DNA from: Candidatus Zymogenaceae bacterium
Lineage (GTDB): Bacteria > Desulfobacterota > Zymogenia > Zymogenales > Zymogenaceae
Direction of reading: 5' to 3'
Assembly (NCBI GenBank): GCA_016933535.1
Contig: JAFGAS010000035.1
Coordinates: 62,001-126,000, forward strand
DNA: 64,000 bases
Part shown: one piece after another, positions 8,623 to 16,319 of the stretch
Position numbering within the stretch: position 1 is the first letter of the stretch
Layout of the letters: every line of letters begins with the position of its first letter
Notes under the pieces: model-generated
Databases searched by the model: none
Told to the model about the DNA's origin: nothing
Seen by the model: only the letters and a program-made list of their open reading frames with translations
Translations under genes and position numbers: made by a program

Positions 8623-9072
8623 ATGGAATCGATTGCGTCCCCGTATGTTTCGAGAGGCTATCGCGCCTTTATCCTTTGCGCCGGGATCTACGATATACTT
8701 GTAGGCCTCTCGTCCTTTTTCTTCTATCCAATCCTATACGTGTTGATGAGCGCGTTTGATACGGGGCTCCCCATGACGGCTTGTGGGTCCGTGGAGATGA
8801 TGCACCTGAAGATGAACGGCATCTTCATGTTCTTCGCCGGTTTCGGCTATATCTTCCCGTACCTGAACTACGAAAAGTTCAAGTTCTACATTCCGGTCTT
8901 CGGAATCGGTTTGAGGACATGGGGCGGCGGATTTCTTCTCTACACGAGCCTGTTCTGGACGACCCCGCTCAGCTATGGAATCCTCGGGGCCGTCGATTTG
9001 GCTATTGCGCTCTGTTTCGTCCTTTTTCTCCTCAATTATCGAAGAAAACGAATCCACATCCGCAACTACTGA
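8623..9072 (+). CDS. Small four-helix membrane protein, unknown function
   Basis: 149 residues with four predicted membrane spans at about 14-40, 60-82, 90-108 and 112-136, and a basic C-terminal tail (NYRRKRIHIRNY). No catalytic motif is visible and I do not recognise a named family; it resembles small DoxX-like or DUF membrane proteins only in size. The start at ATG 8623 has CAGGAG 7 bp upstream. The frame is open for another 39 codons upstream, but that part looks like non-coding sequence. It converges on the MscS gene with 2 bp between the stops. Confidence 0.65.
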   Translation: MESIASPYVSRGYRAFILCAGIYDILVGLSSFFFYPILYVLMSAFDTGLPMTACGSVEMMHLKMNGIFMFFAGFGYIFPYLNYEKFKFYIPVFGIGLRTWGGGFLLYTSLFWTTPLSYGILGAVDLAIALCFVLFLLNYRRKRIHIRNY

Positions 9073-9074
9073 GT

Positions 9075-10124
9075 TTACACCCTGGCAATCGGAGACGCGA
9101 GCCGCACACCCGCCTCTTCCAGGGCCTTCTTTATTGCCGTATTGGCGCTGTGGCGCAGGCTAAAATACTGAGGTATATCCTCGATCCAGTAGACGACACG
9201 AAACGTTATCGAGTAGCTGACGAAGTCGTAAAGATCGCAGCTCGATCCCTTCCTAACGCCGGGGGTCTTGTCCAACGCCTTCGTAACAAGATCCGAACAG
9301 TGCTGCAGGGTTTCGGCGTTTGTTTCGGGCGCCACGGCCAGATATAACAGCGCGCGGCGGGCCCTCCGGGCGGACAGGTTCTCCATGAGGCTGTTGGAGA
9401 TCTCGCTATTGGGGATCATGACACGCGTATCCTCAAAGGTACGCATCGTCGTCATGCGCAGTCCAACCTCTTCTACCTTCCCCTCGATCCCCTTATAAAC
9501 AATGGTATCGTCCATCTGGTAGGGTTTGTTCATAAAGATATTGAAACCGCCGAACATCTGACCCAGGCTTTCCTTGGCGGCGATGGCAATGGCGGCGCCC
9601 CCGACGCCAAGGCCCGTGATCAGCGAAAGGACATCATAGCCCATCTCGGACAGCAGCACGATAATGACCATGACCCAGATGCTGACCTTGACCATCGCGC
9701 TGATGATCGGGATAATCTGGTCGTCCAGCTTCGTCTCGGTCTTGGAGGCCAGCGGTCTGAGAAAGGCCTCCACGAGAACGTCAAACATCCTGGTGACGAG
9801 CCAGGTTACAGCCACCAGGAAGACAATAATAATGACCTGACCGACGAACTTGTTAACCGGCGGGGTCATGACAAGGATCTTGAGGGCAAGATAAACGCCT
9901 CCCACGAGAAACAGCAGGGTTATTGGTTCTTCGACGAAGTCGATGATCACGTCGTCCAGGCTCGTTTTTGTTTTTTTGGCCATCTTCCTGGCGCCGTTCT
10001 TAAAGAGGTAGTAGATCATCCGTGCGAGAACAGCGGCGCCGATGACGATCAAGAAGAAGTAGAGGTAGCGATCCACTGTGTTTCCGAAATAGACCTGCGA
10101 CATGAAATTACTCAGCGATGTCAT
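9075..10124 (-). CDS. Small-conductance mechanosensitive channel (MscS family)
   Basis: 349 residues. There are three N-terminal membrane spans (about 17-40, 68-90 and 97-120), then the pore-lining helix GLGVGGAAIAIAAKESLGQ, which has the Gly/Ala packing pattern of MscS TM3. The beta domain follows (FNIFMNKPYQMDDTIVYKGI ... GKVEEVGLRMTTMRTFEDTRVMIPNSEISN), with its PN(S/A) motif, and then a C-terminal alpha/beta domain. It opens under membrane tension to release solutes on osmotic downshock. RBS TAAGGAG is 9 bp before the ATG. Likely monocistronic. Confidence 0.93.
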   Translation of the reverse strand: MTSLSNFMSQVYFGNTVDRYLYFFLIVIGAAVLARMIYYLFKNGARKMAKKTKTSLDDVIIDFVEEPITLLFLVGGVYLALKILVMTPPVNKFVGQVIIIVFLVAVTWLVTRMFDVLVEAFLRPLASKTETKLDDQIIPIISAMVKVSIWVMVIIVLLSEMGYDVLSLITGLGVGGAAIAIAAKESLGQMFGGFNIFMNKPYQMDDTIVYKGIEGKVEEVGLRMTTMRTFEDTRVMIPNSEISNSLMENLSARRARRALLYLAVAPETNAETLQHCSDLVTKALDKTPGVRKGSSCDLYDFVSYSITFRVVYWIEDIPQYFSLRHSANTAIKKALEEAGVRLASPIARV

Positions 10125-10184
10125 GGGGCAATACTCCTTACAGGGTGCATAACGATAAATACTACACGAGCGTAGTGCTGCTGT

Positions 10185-11348
10185 CTATATCCGAATGGGA
10201 TATCTTCCATATTCTTTGACCGCCTCCATCATGAAGCGGATATTGTCGACCTTAATATCGGCATGAGAGTTACAGGGGCCGAGGATCAACCCGCCGCCTT
10301 CCCCGGCCTTGCCGATAACCTCCCTGACGTGAGCATGTACTTCTTCCCGTGTTCCATGGGAAAGGACGTGAGCGATATCGAGGTGTCCGAGCAGCGAGAG
10401 CTTGTGACCGGCTATACTGCGCACTTCGGCAAGGTCCACGCCGGCCGTCGGCTCCAGAGAGTGGTGTCCGTCAAATCCCCATTTAATGAAGTAGGGCAAC
10501 AGAGGAATCGTCCAGCCGTCGGTATGAATAACGATCTTCAGGCCCTTCCGATGGGCCCGATCGGTAATCTCGGTAAAAGCCTTTCCGTACAGTTCGTCCA
10601 TCAGCTTCGGGTTTAACATAGGCCCGGATTTATAGGCCATGTCATCGGAATAGATGATGCCGGGAAGGCCCGCGTCGGCCGAGGCGTCGACGCATTTAAG
10701 ATACCAGTTCTTGTTGTATTCGATGGCCTCTTCGATGAATGAGCGTTCCTTCTTGAGAAGCCGTGTAAACGTCGGAAACCCGAACGGCTGCCAGATGTTC
10801 TCCGAAATACCGTAGAGGTGAGATCCGAAGAGGTAGATGTCGTTTCCGAATTCCTTCTTGATCGTTTTGTTGAATTGGAACATTTTTTCAGGAAAGCGCT
10901 CCCAGTTCTTCTTGGGCAATCGCCGCCAGTCCTCGGGAGTCCTGAGCATTCCGTCTATGTACATCGGGGTGTCCATATTACCATAGCCGTCGTCAACTAT
11001 CTTATAGAGGCGGCCGAAGATGTCGGTCATGTGTCGGGAATCCTTGATGAGGAATATATTGGCATAAAGGGCCCAGGTTGCGTCATATCCCATGAGCACG
11101 TCGGAGGTCAGCTTCTTAAACATGAATTCCCGCACGTCCCGTTCAAAAAGGCCCATCCTGTTAAGAAGGGGGGCCGTGGCGGTGATGATCGGTGCGGTGA
11201 TTGGGTTTATAAAATACTTGTAGGAATTATCGGGTGTCTCGCCGAGGATGTCGTAGATGTGTTTCTGCACATCGATACAAGAGATGGTGGGAACGACATC
11301 GGGTTCCCGATGGGCCAACGCCGTTTTGACGCGTTCGATCCTGTCCAT
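10185..11348 (-). CDS. Uroporphyrinogen-decarboxylase-family protein (MtaA/CmuA-like)
   Basis: 387 residues with the UroD TIM-barrel pattern: an N-terminal MDRIERVKTALAHREPDVVP, a middle YSDDMAYKSGPMLNP, and a C-terminal HTDGWTIPLLP...DGHHSLEP...GHLDIA...GLILGPCNSHAD. It is not HemE: the substrate-binding arginines of true decarboxylases are not evident. Such proteins in anaerobes mostly act in methyl transfer with corrinoid proteins. The HTDG and GPCNSH motifs could supply zinc ligands, but the HxC of MtaA is not conserved. No corrinoid protein lies nearby; a RamA-like ASKHA protein lies 44 kb away. Start: ATG 11348 has GAGG 8 bp upstream; an in-frame ATG 12 bp earlier overlaps that site. 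Confidence 0.8.
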   Translation of the reverse strand: MDRIERVKTALAHREPDVVPTISCIDVQKHIYDILGETPDNSYKYFINPITAPIITATAPLLNRMGLFERDVREFMFKKLTSDVLMGYDATWALYANIFLIKDSRHMTDIFGRLYKIVDDGYGNMDTPMYIDGMLRTPEDWRRLPKKNWERFPEKMFQFNKTIKKEFGNDIYLFGSHLYGISENIWQPFGFPTFTRLLKKERSFIEEAIEYNKNWYLKCVDASADAGLPGIIYSDDMAYKSGPMLNPKLMDELYGKAFTEITDRAHRKGLKIVIHTDGWTIPLLPYFIKWGFDGHHSLEPTAGVDLAEVRSIAGHKLSLLGHLDIAHVLSHGTREEVHAHVREVIGKAGEGGGLILGPCNSHADIKVDNIRFMMEAVKEYGRYPIRI

Positions 11349-11447
11349 GGAGCACCTCATAAGAAATATAGTATAGATAAGGCCTGACTTTTTTCTTGAT
11401 CGGACCGGGCAATAACCGCGGGCCGATCAAGGGCGAACACAGTATCG

Positions 11448-12563
11448 TCAATCCCTAAAAAACCAGCGCCGGGCCACAAGGTGTCGGCGGGTGGTACGGC
11501 TTGTGACGGCGGACAACCGAACAAGGGGGGATAGAAACCCGGGTATCAACGAGAGCGCGGAAATCAGTTTTTCGGGATAAGGCGCGCCGAAACGTGCGTA
11601 AAGGAGGCGCGGGTAGTCCGTGAGTGATCGCGGGGAGTAGTCGCCGTTTGCCGCGAGGATCGTTTCGGCGGCACAAAGGCCCGAGAAGACGGCGGGTCCT
11701 ATTCCTTCTCCGGACATGTTGTAGGCTATTCCGGCGGCGTCACCGGCAAGCAAAATCCCGCCCGAGCAGAGCCTGCGGGGACTGATCCGCATAAGCTTGT
11801 AGGCATGGCCGGTAAAGGCGTTAAGAGGATAGCGCTTACGATCGGGGAGCATGCCCCCTTTTTTAAGTCGGAGCATGAGGGCATCCCGATGGGATGTGAG
11901 ACGTTCGGCCGAGGTGGTTCCGACGCCGATATTCAGGTAATCGCCTTTTGGAAAATACCAACCGTAGCCGGTAAAATCGTCGTGGAAAATTACCTGGGGG
12001 ATATCGGGATGCGGGGTTAGAGAGTTGATCACGTCACGACCGAGGCGGGTCTCTGAGACGACGGCGGTGACGTAACGCTCATCCGGACGAATCCGTCCGA
12101 ATTTTCGGGCAACCGGACAGTTATGCCCCCCGGCGCCGATGACGACGGGGGCCCTATATCGACCGTTGATAGTGACGGTGCCGGTATGACGGGTAATATC
12201 TCGGACCGGCGAGTCCTCCGCAAACCGTACGTTTTTCATGAGCGAGACAAGGGAGGCGTCGAATTCCGAGCGAATAATGCCGTACCCCTTGATTTGATCG
12301 AATTTGACCTCGCGGCCGACGTTGCGACCGTCCCAAACGATCAGGGAAGAAAACGAGACGAGCGTCCCACGGTTTGCGTATTGATCGGGCGTTACGCCGA
12401 TCAGCTCAAGGACCCAGGGAGATATCCATCCGGCACAGGGTTTGGAGCGGGGAAATGAATACCGTTCCATAACCAGGACCGAAAGACCCCGGGCGCCGAG
12501 GGTACGGGCGGCCGTAGCCCCGGCAGGTCCCGCGCCAACAACGATTACATCAAAAAGTTCCAT
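11448..12563 (-). CDS. FAD-dependent oxidoreductase, geranylgeranyl-reductase (GGR) family
   Basis: 371 residues. The N-terminal Rossmann motif VVGAGPAGATAARTLGARG binds FAD, followed by a PCAGWISP block in the position of the GGR active-site Cys motif. The FAD phosphate motif ILLAGDAAGIAYNMSGEGIGPA is near residue 270. The family saturates isoprenoid double bonds in lipids or quinone tails. The start overlaps the end of the cyclopropane synthase by 19 bp, so the two are co-translated. This suggests a joint lipid-modifying role: the flavoprotein may reduce an alkene or a methylene intermediate made by its partner. That is inference. Confidence 0.82.
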   Translation of the reverse strand: MELFDVIVVGAGPAGATAARTLGARGLSVLVMERYSFPRSKPCAGWISPWVLELIGVTPDQYANRGTLVSFSSLIVWDGRNVGREVKFDQIKGYGIIRSEFDASLVSLMKNVRFAEDSPVRDITRHTGTVTINGRYRAPVVIGAGGHNCPVARKFGRIRPDERYVTAVVSETRLGRDVINSLTPHPDIPQVIFHDDFTGYGWYFPKGDYLNIGVGTTSAERLTSHRDALMLRLKKGGMLPDRKRYPLNAFTGHAYKLMRISPRRLCSGGILLAGDAAGIAYNMSGEGIGPAVFSGLCAAETILAANGDYSPRSLTDYPRLLYARFGAPYPEKLISALSLIPGFLSPLVRLSAVTSRTTRRHLVARRWFFRD

Positions 12564-13762
12564 TGTGCTCGATCGGGCTTGTTTGAGTAGAGATATTCGC
12601 GCGTCAACTCCTCGGTATTGTCAAGCCCGTTAGTGAAGATGATCTGGTAGAGGGCAAGGCCGCCCCATTTAAAGCCGGCCGATGAACAGTTGAGGTAAAA
12701 TCGCCACATCCGGATAAAACGCTCGTCGAATGTTTCCCTAATGGTATCGATTTCATTTTCAAACTGCCGGGCCCAGTGATCGAGAGTTTGCGCGTAGTGA
12801 AGGCGCAAGTTCTCCACGTCCCGGACATTAAGGCCCGTTTTTTCAAACGGGATCAAGACCTCGGACAGGGCAGGCGAATAACCACCGGGGAAGATATATT
12901 TCGCTACCCATGCGTCGCCCTTCTTGGGGGTGACCTTGCCGATGAAATGGATTACTCCCCGACCGCCCTTTTTAAGCGTTCTCTTTATAACATCGACAAA
13001 TGTCCGGTAGTTTTCTTTGCCGACGTGCTCGAGCATTCCGATTGAGATGAACCGATCGTAGCTCCCCTCGGCATTGCGGTAGTCCGCGTCGAGAAAGCAA
13101 ACGCGGTCCCCAACCTCGGCCTCATCGGCAAGTCTTCTCGCATACGAGATCTGCTCGCCGGATATGTTGTACGCCGTTACATGTACCCCATAGCGTTTTG
13201 CAGCGTACACCGCCAGCCCACCCCAGCCGCAGCCGGTCTCGATAACGGTCTGGCCCTCCTTGAGGTCGGCTTTCTTGCAGATATAGTCCATCTTCTTCAA
13301 TTGAGATGAGTTGAGATCCACGGACGGATCGGTAAAGTAGGAACAGGTATACTGCAGGTTATGATCAAGCCAGAGCCGGTAAAAATCATTTGATATGTCG
13401 TAATGGTGGGAGACGTTCTTGCGGGATCCGGAGAGCGCGTTCCTGTTCCTGAAGGAGGCGGCCCACTCGGAAAGCGCAGTAAAAAAGGAGAGCCGGCCGT
13501 TTCCGGAGCCGAATTGCGATGGAAGAGACAGCAATTGTTGCAGGTCGCCCTCTACCTCAATCTCTCCGTTCATATAGCCCTCGCCAAATCCAAGAGAGAT
13601 CCCGGTAAGGAGCCTCCTAACGGCGGCGGCGCTCTTAAAGGTAACCCGATGCTGCGGGCATCCGTTCCCGTACTGCGAAACGGTGCCGTCCCAATACACG
13701 ATTTCAATAGGCATCGGGCTGCCGGTAAGCAACGAGTTGATGATATACCGTGATATGTCCAT
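12545..13762 (-). CDS. cfa: Cyclopropane-fatty-acyl-phospholipid synthase family methyltransferase
   Basis: 405 residues. An N-terminal SCP2-like lipid domain (about 1-100, with FGEGYMNGEIEVEGDLQQLL) precedes the SAM methyltransferase. NVSHHYDISNDFYRLWLD, YTCSYF, GQTVIETGCGWGGLAVYAAKRYG (SAM site), ISIGMLEHVG and a C-terminal LRLHYAQTLDHWARQFE are all typical of Cfa. It adds a methylene or methyl to unsaturated acyl chains in the membrane. RBS GAGGAG is 6 bp before the ATG. It is the first gene of a two-gene unit with the overlapping flavoprotein. Homologues paired with an oxidoreductase in actinobacteria make 10-methyl fatty acids, but that partner is of a different flavoprotein family. Confidence 0.9.
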   Translation of the reverse strand: MDISRYIINSLLTGSPMPIEIVYWDGTVSQYGNGCPQHRVTFKSAAAVRRLLTGISLGFGEGYMNGEIEVEGDLQQLLSLPSQFGSGNGRLSFFTALSEWAASFRNRNALSGSRKNVSHHYDISNDFYRLWLDHNLQYTCSYFTDPSVDLNSSQLKKMDYICKKADLKEGQTVIETGCGWGGLAVYAAKRYGVHVTAYNISGEQISYARRLADEAEVGDRVCFLDADYRNAEGSYDRFISIGMLEHVGKENYRTFVDVIKRTLKKGGRGVIHFIGKVTPKKGDAWVAKYIFPGGYSPALSEVLIPFEKTGLNVRDVENLRLHYAQTLDHWARQFENEIDTIRETFDERFIRMWRFYLNCSSAGFKWGGLALYQIIFTNGLDNTEELTREYLYSNKPDRAQWNFLM

Positions 13763-13923
13763 CGTTTTCTCCTCTATGAATGGTGTTCAGAGAGGTGAAG
13801 AAACGTGCATAGTATATCATTACTCGCTGAAACATACAAATAATTTACCAGCGGTGTCTCAAACGGTCGAGGGGAAGGAGTAGATACGGCTGCGGTGAAA
13901 ATATTTATAAGATGTAAAACTGT

Positions 13924-13951
13924 TTGACATATTTTTTATTTCGTATACTAT
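13924..13951 (+). promoter_or_regulatory. Likely promoter of the structured leader / aldehyde dehydrogenase
   Basis: Consensus TTGACA (13924-13929) with -10 candidates TACTAT (13946-13951, 16-bp spacer) and TATGAT (13949-13954, 19-bp spacer). A start near 13960 would place the stem-loop array at the very 5' end of the transcript. Confidence 0.55.
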
Positions 13952-13965
13952 GATATTAGTTCTCC

Positions 13966-14075
13966 GAGCCACATCACCTGTGGATCGCCGGCGTACGGTG
14001 CGCCGGTAGCTCTATGGTGACTGGCCGATAGGGTTCGGTTGGAAACGGCCGGGCCTCCCGTGTTTGGAAAGGAGG
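13966..14075 (+). ncRNA. Candidate structured cis-regulatory leader RNA
   Basis: Downstream of a good promoter the sequence can form GAGC/GCTC (13966-13969 with 14009-14012) closing two hairpins: CCACA/TGTGG (13969-13983) and CCGGCG/CGCCGG (13988-14006). A hairpin GGCCG/CGGCC (14023-14050) and a final hairpin CCTCC/GGAGG (14054-14075) follow. The last stem pairs the ribosome-binding site of a 24-codon reading frame. The layout, a three-way junction followed by an RBS-sequestering stem, is that of a translational riboswitch or protein-responsive leader. I do not recognise a known class. The pairings are read by eye. Confidence 0.4.
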
Positions 14076-14081
14076 AAAACC

Positions 14082-14156
14082 ATGATGTCGAGACTCGCCT
14101 CGCGTAGGAAGCATTCCAAGGGCCTTAACAAGTATTATTTCCCACCTCCGATATGA
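14082..14156 (+). CDS. Possible 24-residue leader peptide
   Basis: Met-Met-Ser-Arg start, then a basic stretch (LASRRKHSKG) and an end YYFPPPI, stop TGA at 14154-14156. It has a strong ribosome-binding site (AAAGGAGG, 6 bp upstream) that can be covered by a stem in the leader. No family is recognised. It lies 270 bp before the aldehyde dehydrogenase. It could be a regulatory leader peptide or a chance frame behind a strong Shine-Dalgarno sequence. Confidence 0.3.
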   Translation: MMSRLASRRKHSKGLNKYYFPPPI

Positions 14157-14428
14157 TATCGGGCTCTCCAGAAAACCTGACATAACAGGGCATTTCAGAC
14201 GATGAAGGAGCGTCGGTAATCGACCGAACGTTAAAGGGAAGTTGTGTGTCCGAAACATCGGCTCACACCAAAATTCCGATGGCGCTTCCTTGTTAATTCG
14301 AATATGAAATGCGGATAGGTAGTTCTGCCCTCGATGTGACCGTATGATTGATCGCCTGAAAAGACCAATGAATCATCGGTGTGCATGCGGCGCAGACTTT
14401 TATAGACGATCACATGGAGAGTAATACT
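14157..14428. other. Intergenic remainder before the aldehyde dehydrogenase
   Basis: 272 bp with no convincing gene, terminator or repeat. It would be the distal 5' untranslated region of the aldehyde dehydrogenase mRNA if the promoter at 13924 is the real one. Confidence 0.4.
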
Positions 14429-16036
14429 ATGAGCCATACATCTGCCAGAAAGACAGTCGATGAAGATAAGAGCAAAGAATTTGTCGTCTCTAAGAGCCCG
14501 GCAACGGGTCAGAAACTGGGCGTGTCTCAGTTGAATACTCCCGACGACGTTCTCATCGCCGTTGAGACAGCGAAAAAAATTCAACCCCTCTGGGCGGCAA
14601 CACCGATCAAGGAGCGGTCACGCGCGATGATACGGGTTCGCGACTATATTGTCCAACATGCCGATGAAATCGCGCAAACAGTCAGCCTCGATAACGGCAA
14701 GACGCTGACGGACGCCATGGTCGCCGAGGCATTTGGGGCGGCTCTGGCGGCAGACTATTATGCTAAAAATACGAAGCGCCTGATCAAGGATAAGGGCATA
14801 AGGCCCGGCCTTATGATGATGGCGTATAAGAAGAGCAAGATTATACGAGTGCCCTACGGCGTTATCGGGATCATTTCACCATGGAATTACCCGTTTACGA
14901 TCCCGTTTGTCGAGATCGTCATGGCACTTATGGCGGGAAATGCGGTAGTACTAAAGGTCGCTACCGAGACGCAGCAGGTAGGTCGGGAACTTGAGAAGTG
15001 CTTTAACTCGGTCGGACTTCCCGAAGGACTCTTCACGCACGTCAACCTCCCGGGAAGGATCGCGGGGGACGCGTTTCTGTCGGCCGGAATCGATAAGCTC
15101 TTTTTTACCGGGAGCGTCGGTGTCGGCAAGCAGTTAATGGCCCTGGCCTCCCGTACACTGACGCCGCTCTCGCTTGAGCTGGGTGGAAATGATCCCATGC
15201 TGGTATGTCCCGATGCAAACCTGTACCGGGCCGCAACGGGTGCGGTATGGGCAGGGTTGTCAAACAGCGGGCAGACCTGCGCCGCGGTCGAAAGGATCTA
15301 TGTTCATAAGGATGTCTATGATTCCTTCATGGACCTGCTCGGGAAACAGGTGGAATCGATTAGGGTGGGAAAGGACGGCTTTAACGTCGATATCGGGGCA
15401 ATGACCACCACGCAGCAAATGGAGACGGTCAAACAGCATATCACGGACGCCCTCGATAAGGGAGCGGTTATCGCCGCGCAGTCCGCGTATCCGAAAGACT
15501 CCGGCGGCAACTTCCTGCCGGCTACGATCCTGGCCAACGTTGACCACTCGATGGTCGTCATGCGGGAGGAGACCTTCGGGCCGGTCCTCGGGGTGATGAA
15601 GGTCGATGATATGGAACAGGCCGTTGCCCTGGCCAACGATTCAAATCTCGGTCTGACCGCATCGGTCTGGTCAAGAAATCGAAGGTATGCCGAATCCCTG
15701 GCCCGGAGGATTCAGTCGGGTGTCGTGATGATCAATGATCATCTGATGAGCAACGGTCTTGCCGAAACACCCTGGGGCGGGTTCAAGGAATCCGGAATCG
15801 GCCGAACGCACGGAGAGCTTGGGATGATGGAGATGACCCAGCCGATATGTATTGTCCATGATTACCTGCCCGGAGTTCAAAGGAATATGTGGTGGTATCC
15901 AGCCGGTAAAGAGATATACGACGGGATAAAGGGGATGATGGACTTCCTGTTTTCCCATAACATCGGAAAACGTATGTCGGGAGGGATCAGGCTTACAAGA
16001 CTATTTATGCGTTCCTTCACGAAAGAACGTCACTAA
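14429..16036 (+). CDS. NAD(P)-dependent aldehyde dehydrogenase family protein
   Basis: 535 residues. Cofactor and catalytic motifs are in order: SPWNYPF, FFTGSVGVGKQ (GxxxxG), general base Glu in LELGGND, nucleophile Cys in SGQTCAAVERIYV, then EETFGPVLGV and the bridging motif PWGGFKESGIGR. It oxidises an aldehyde to its acid. The C-terminal extension after about residue 465 (WWYPAGKEIYDGIKGMMDFLFS) is longer than in most members and resembles the membrane-proximal tail of some fatty-aldehyde dehydrogenases; that point is weak. ATG 14429 is chosen for its GGAG 9 bp upstream; GTG 14381 and ATG 14414 in the same frame lack one. The hydrogenase follows 283 bp later with its own promoter. Confidence 0.88.
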   Translation: MSHTSARKTVDEDKSKEFVVSKSPATGQKLGVSQLNTPDDVLIAVETAKKIQPLWAATPIKERSRAMIRVRDYIVQHADEIAQTVSLDNGKTLTDAMVAEAFGAALAADYYAKNTKRLIKDKGIRPGLMMMAYKKSKIIRVPYGVIGIISPWNYPFTIPFVEIVMALMAGNAVVLKVATETQQVGRELEKCFNSVGLPEGLFTHVNLPGRIAGDAFLSAGIDKLFFTGSVGVGKQLMALASRTLTPLSLELGGNDPMLVCPDANLYRAATGAVWAGLSNSGQTCAAVERIYVHKDVYDSFMDLLGKQVESIRVGKDGFNVDIGAMTTTQQMETVKQHITDALDKGAVIAAQSAYPKDSGGNFLPATILANVDHSMVVMREETFGPVLGVMKVDDMEQAVALANDSNLGLTASVWSRNRRYAESLARRIQSGVVMINDHLMSNGLAETPWGGFKESGIGRTHGELGMMEMTQPICIVHDYLPGVQRNMWWYPAGKEIYDGIKGMMDFLFSHNIGKRMSGGIRLTRLFMRSFTKERH

Positions 16037-16094
16037 GACTGATCCGACCGAGAGGGGGGAACGAAGGGATTCACCGCGAGCATCAATCAAAAAG

Positions 16095-16123
16095 TTAACA
16101 TGATTTAGAGGTTCTTGTATACT
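16095..16123 (+). promoter_or_regulatory. Promoter of the [FeFe]-hydrogenase gene
   Basis: TTAACA (16095-16100) and TATACT (16118-16123) with an ideal 17-bp spacer. The predicted 190-nt 5' untranslated region contains a strong bulged hairpin: CCCC-G-GCCGTTAT at 16146-16158 against ATAACGGCGGGG at 16162-16173. Confidence 0.6.
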
Positions 16124-16319
16124 ATAAATTTATATTTCGATTCGACCCCGGCCGTTATTGGATAACGGCGGGGACGGATCCGTATATTGATTGGGCGCGG
16201 GAATCGGGCTTCCCGGGGGAAAACGATCCATTTTACTGTAATGGGGTGTATAAAACGGTGCGCTAAATCCTCACGAATCGATCGGACTGTAAAAATAATG
16301 TAATTAAGGAGGATATCTG

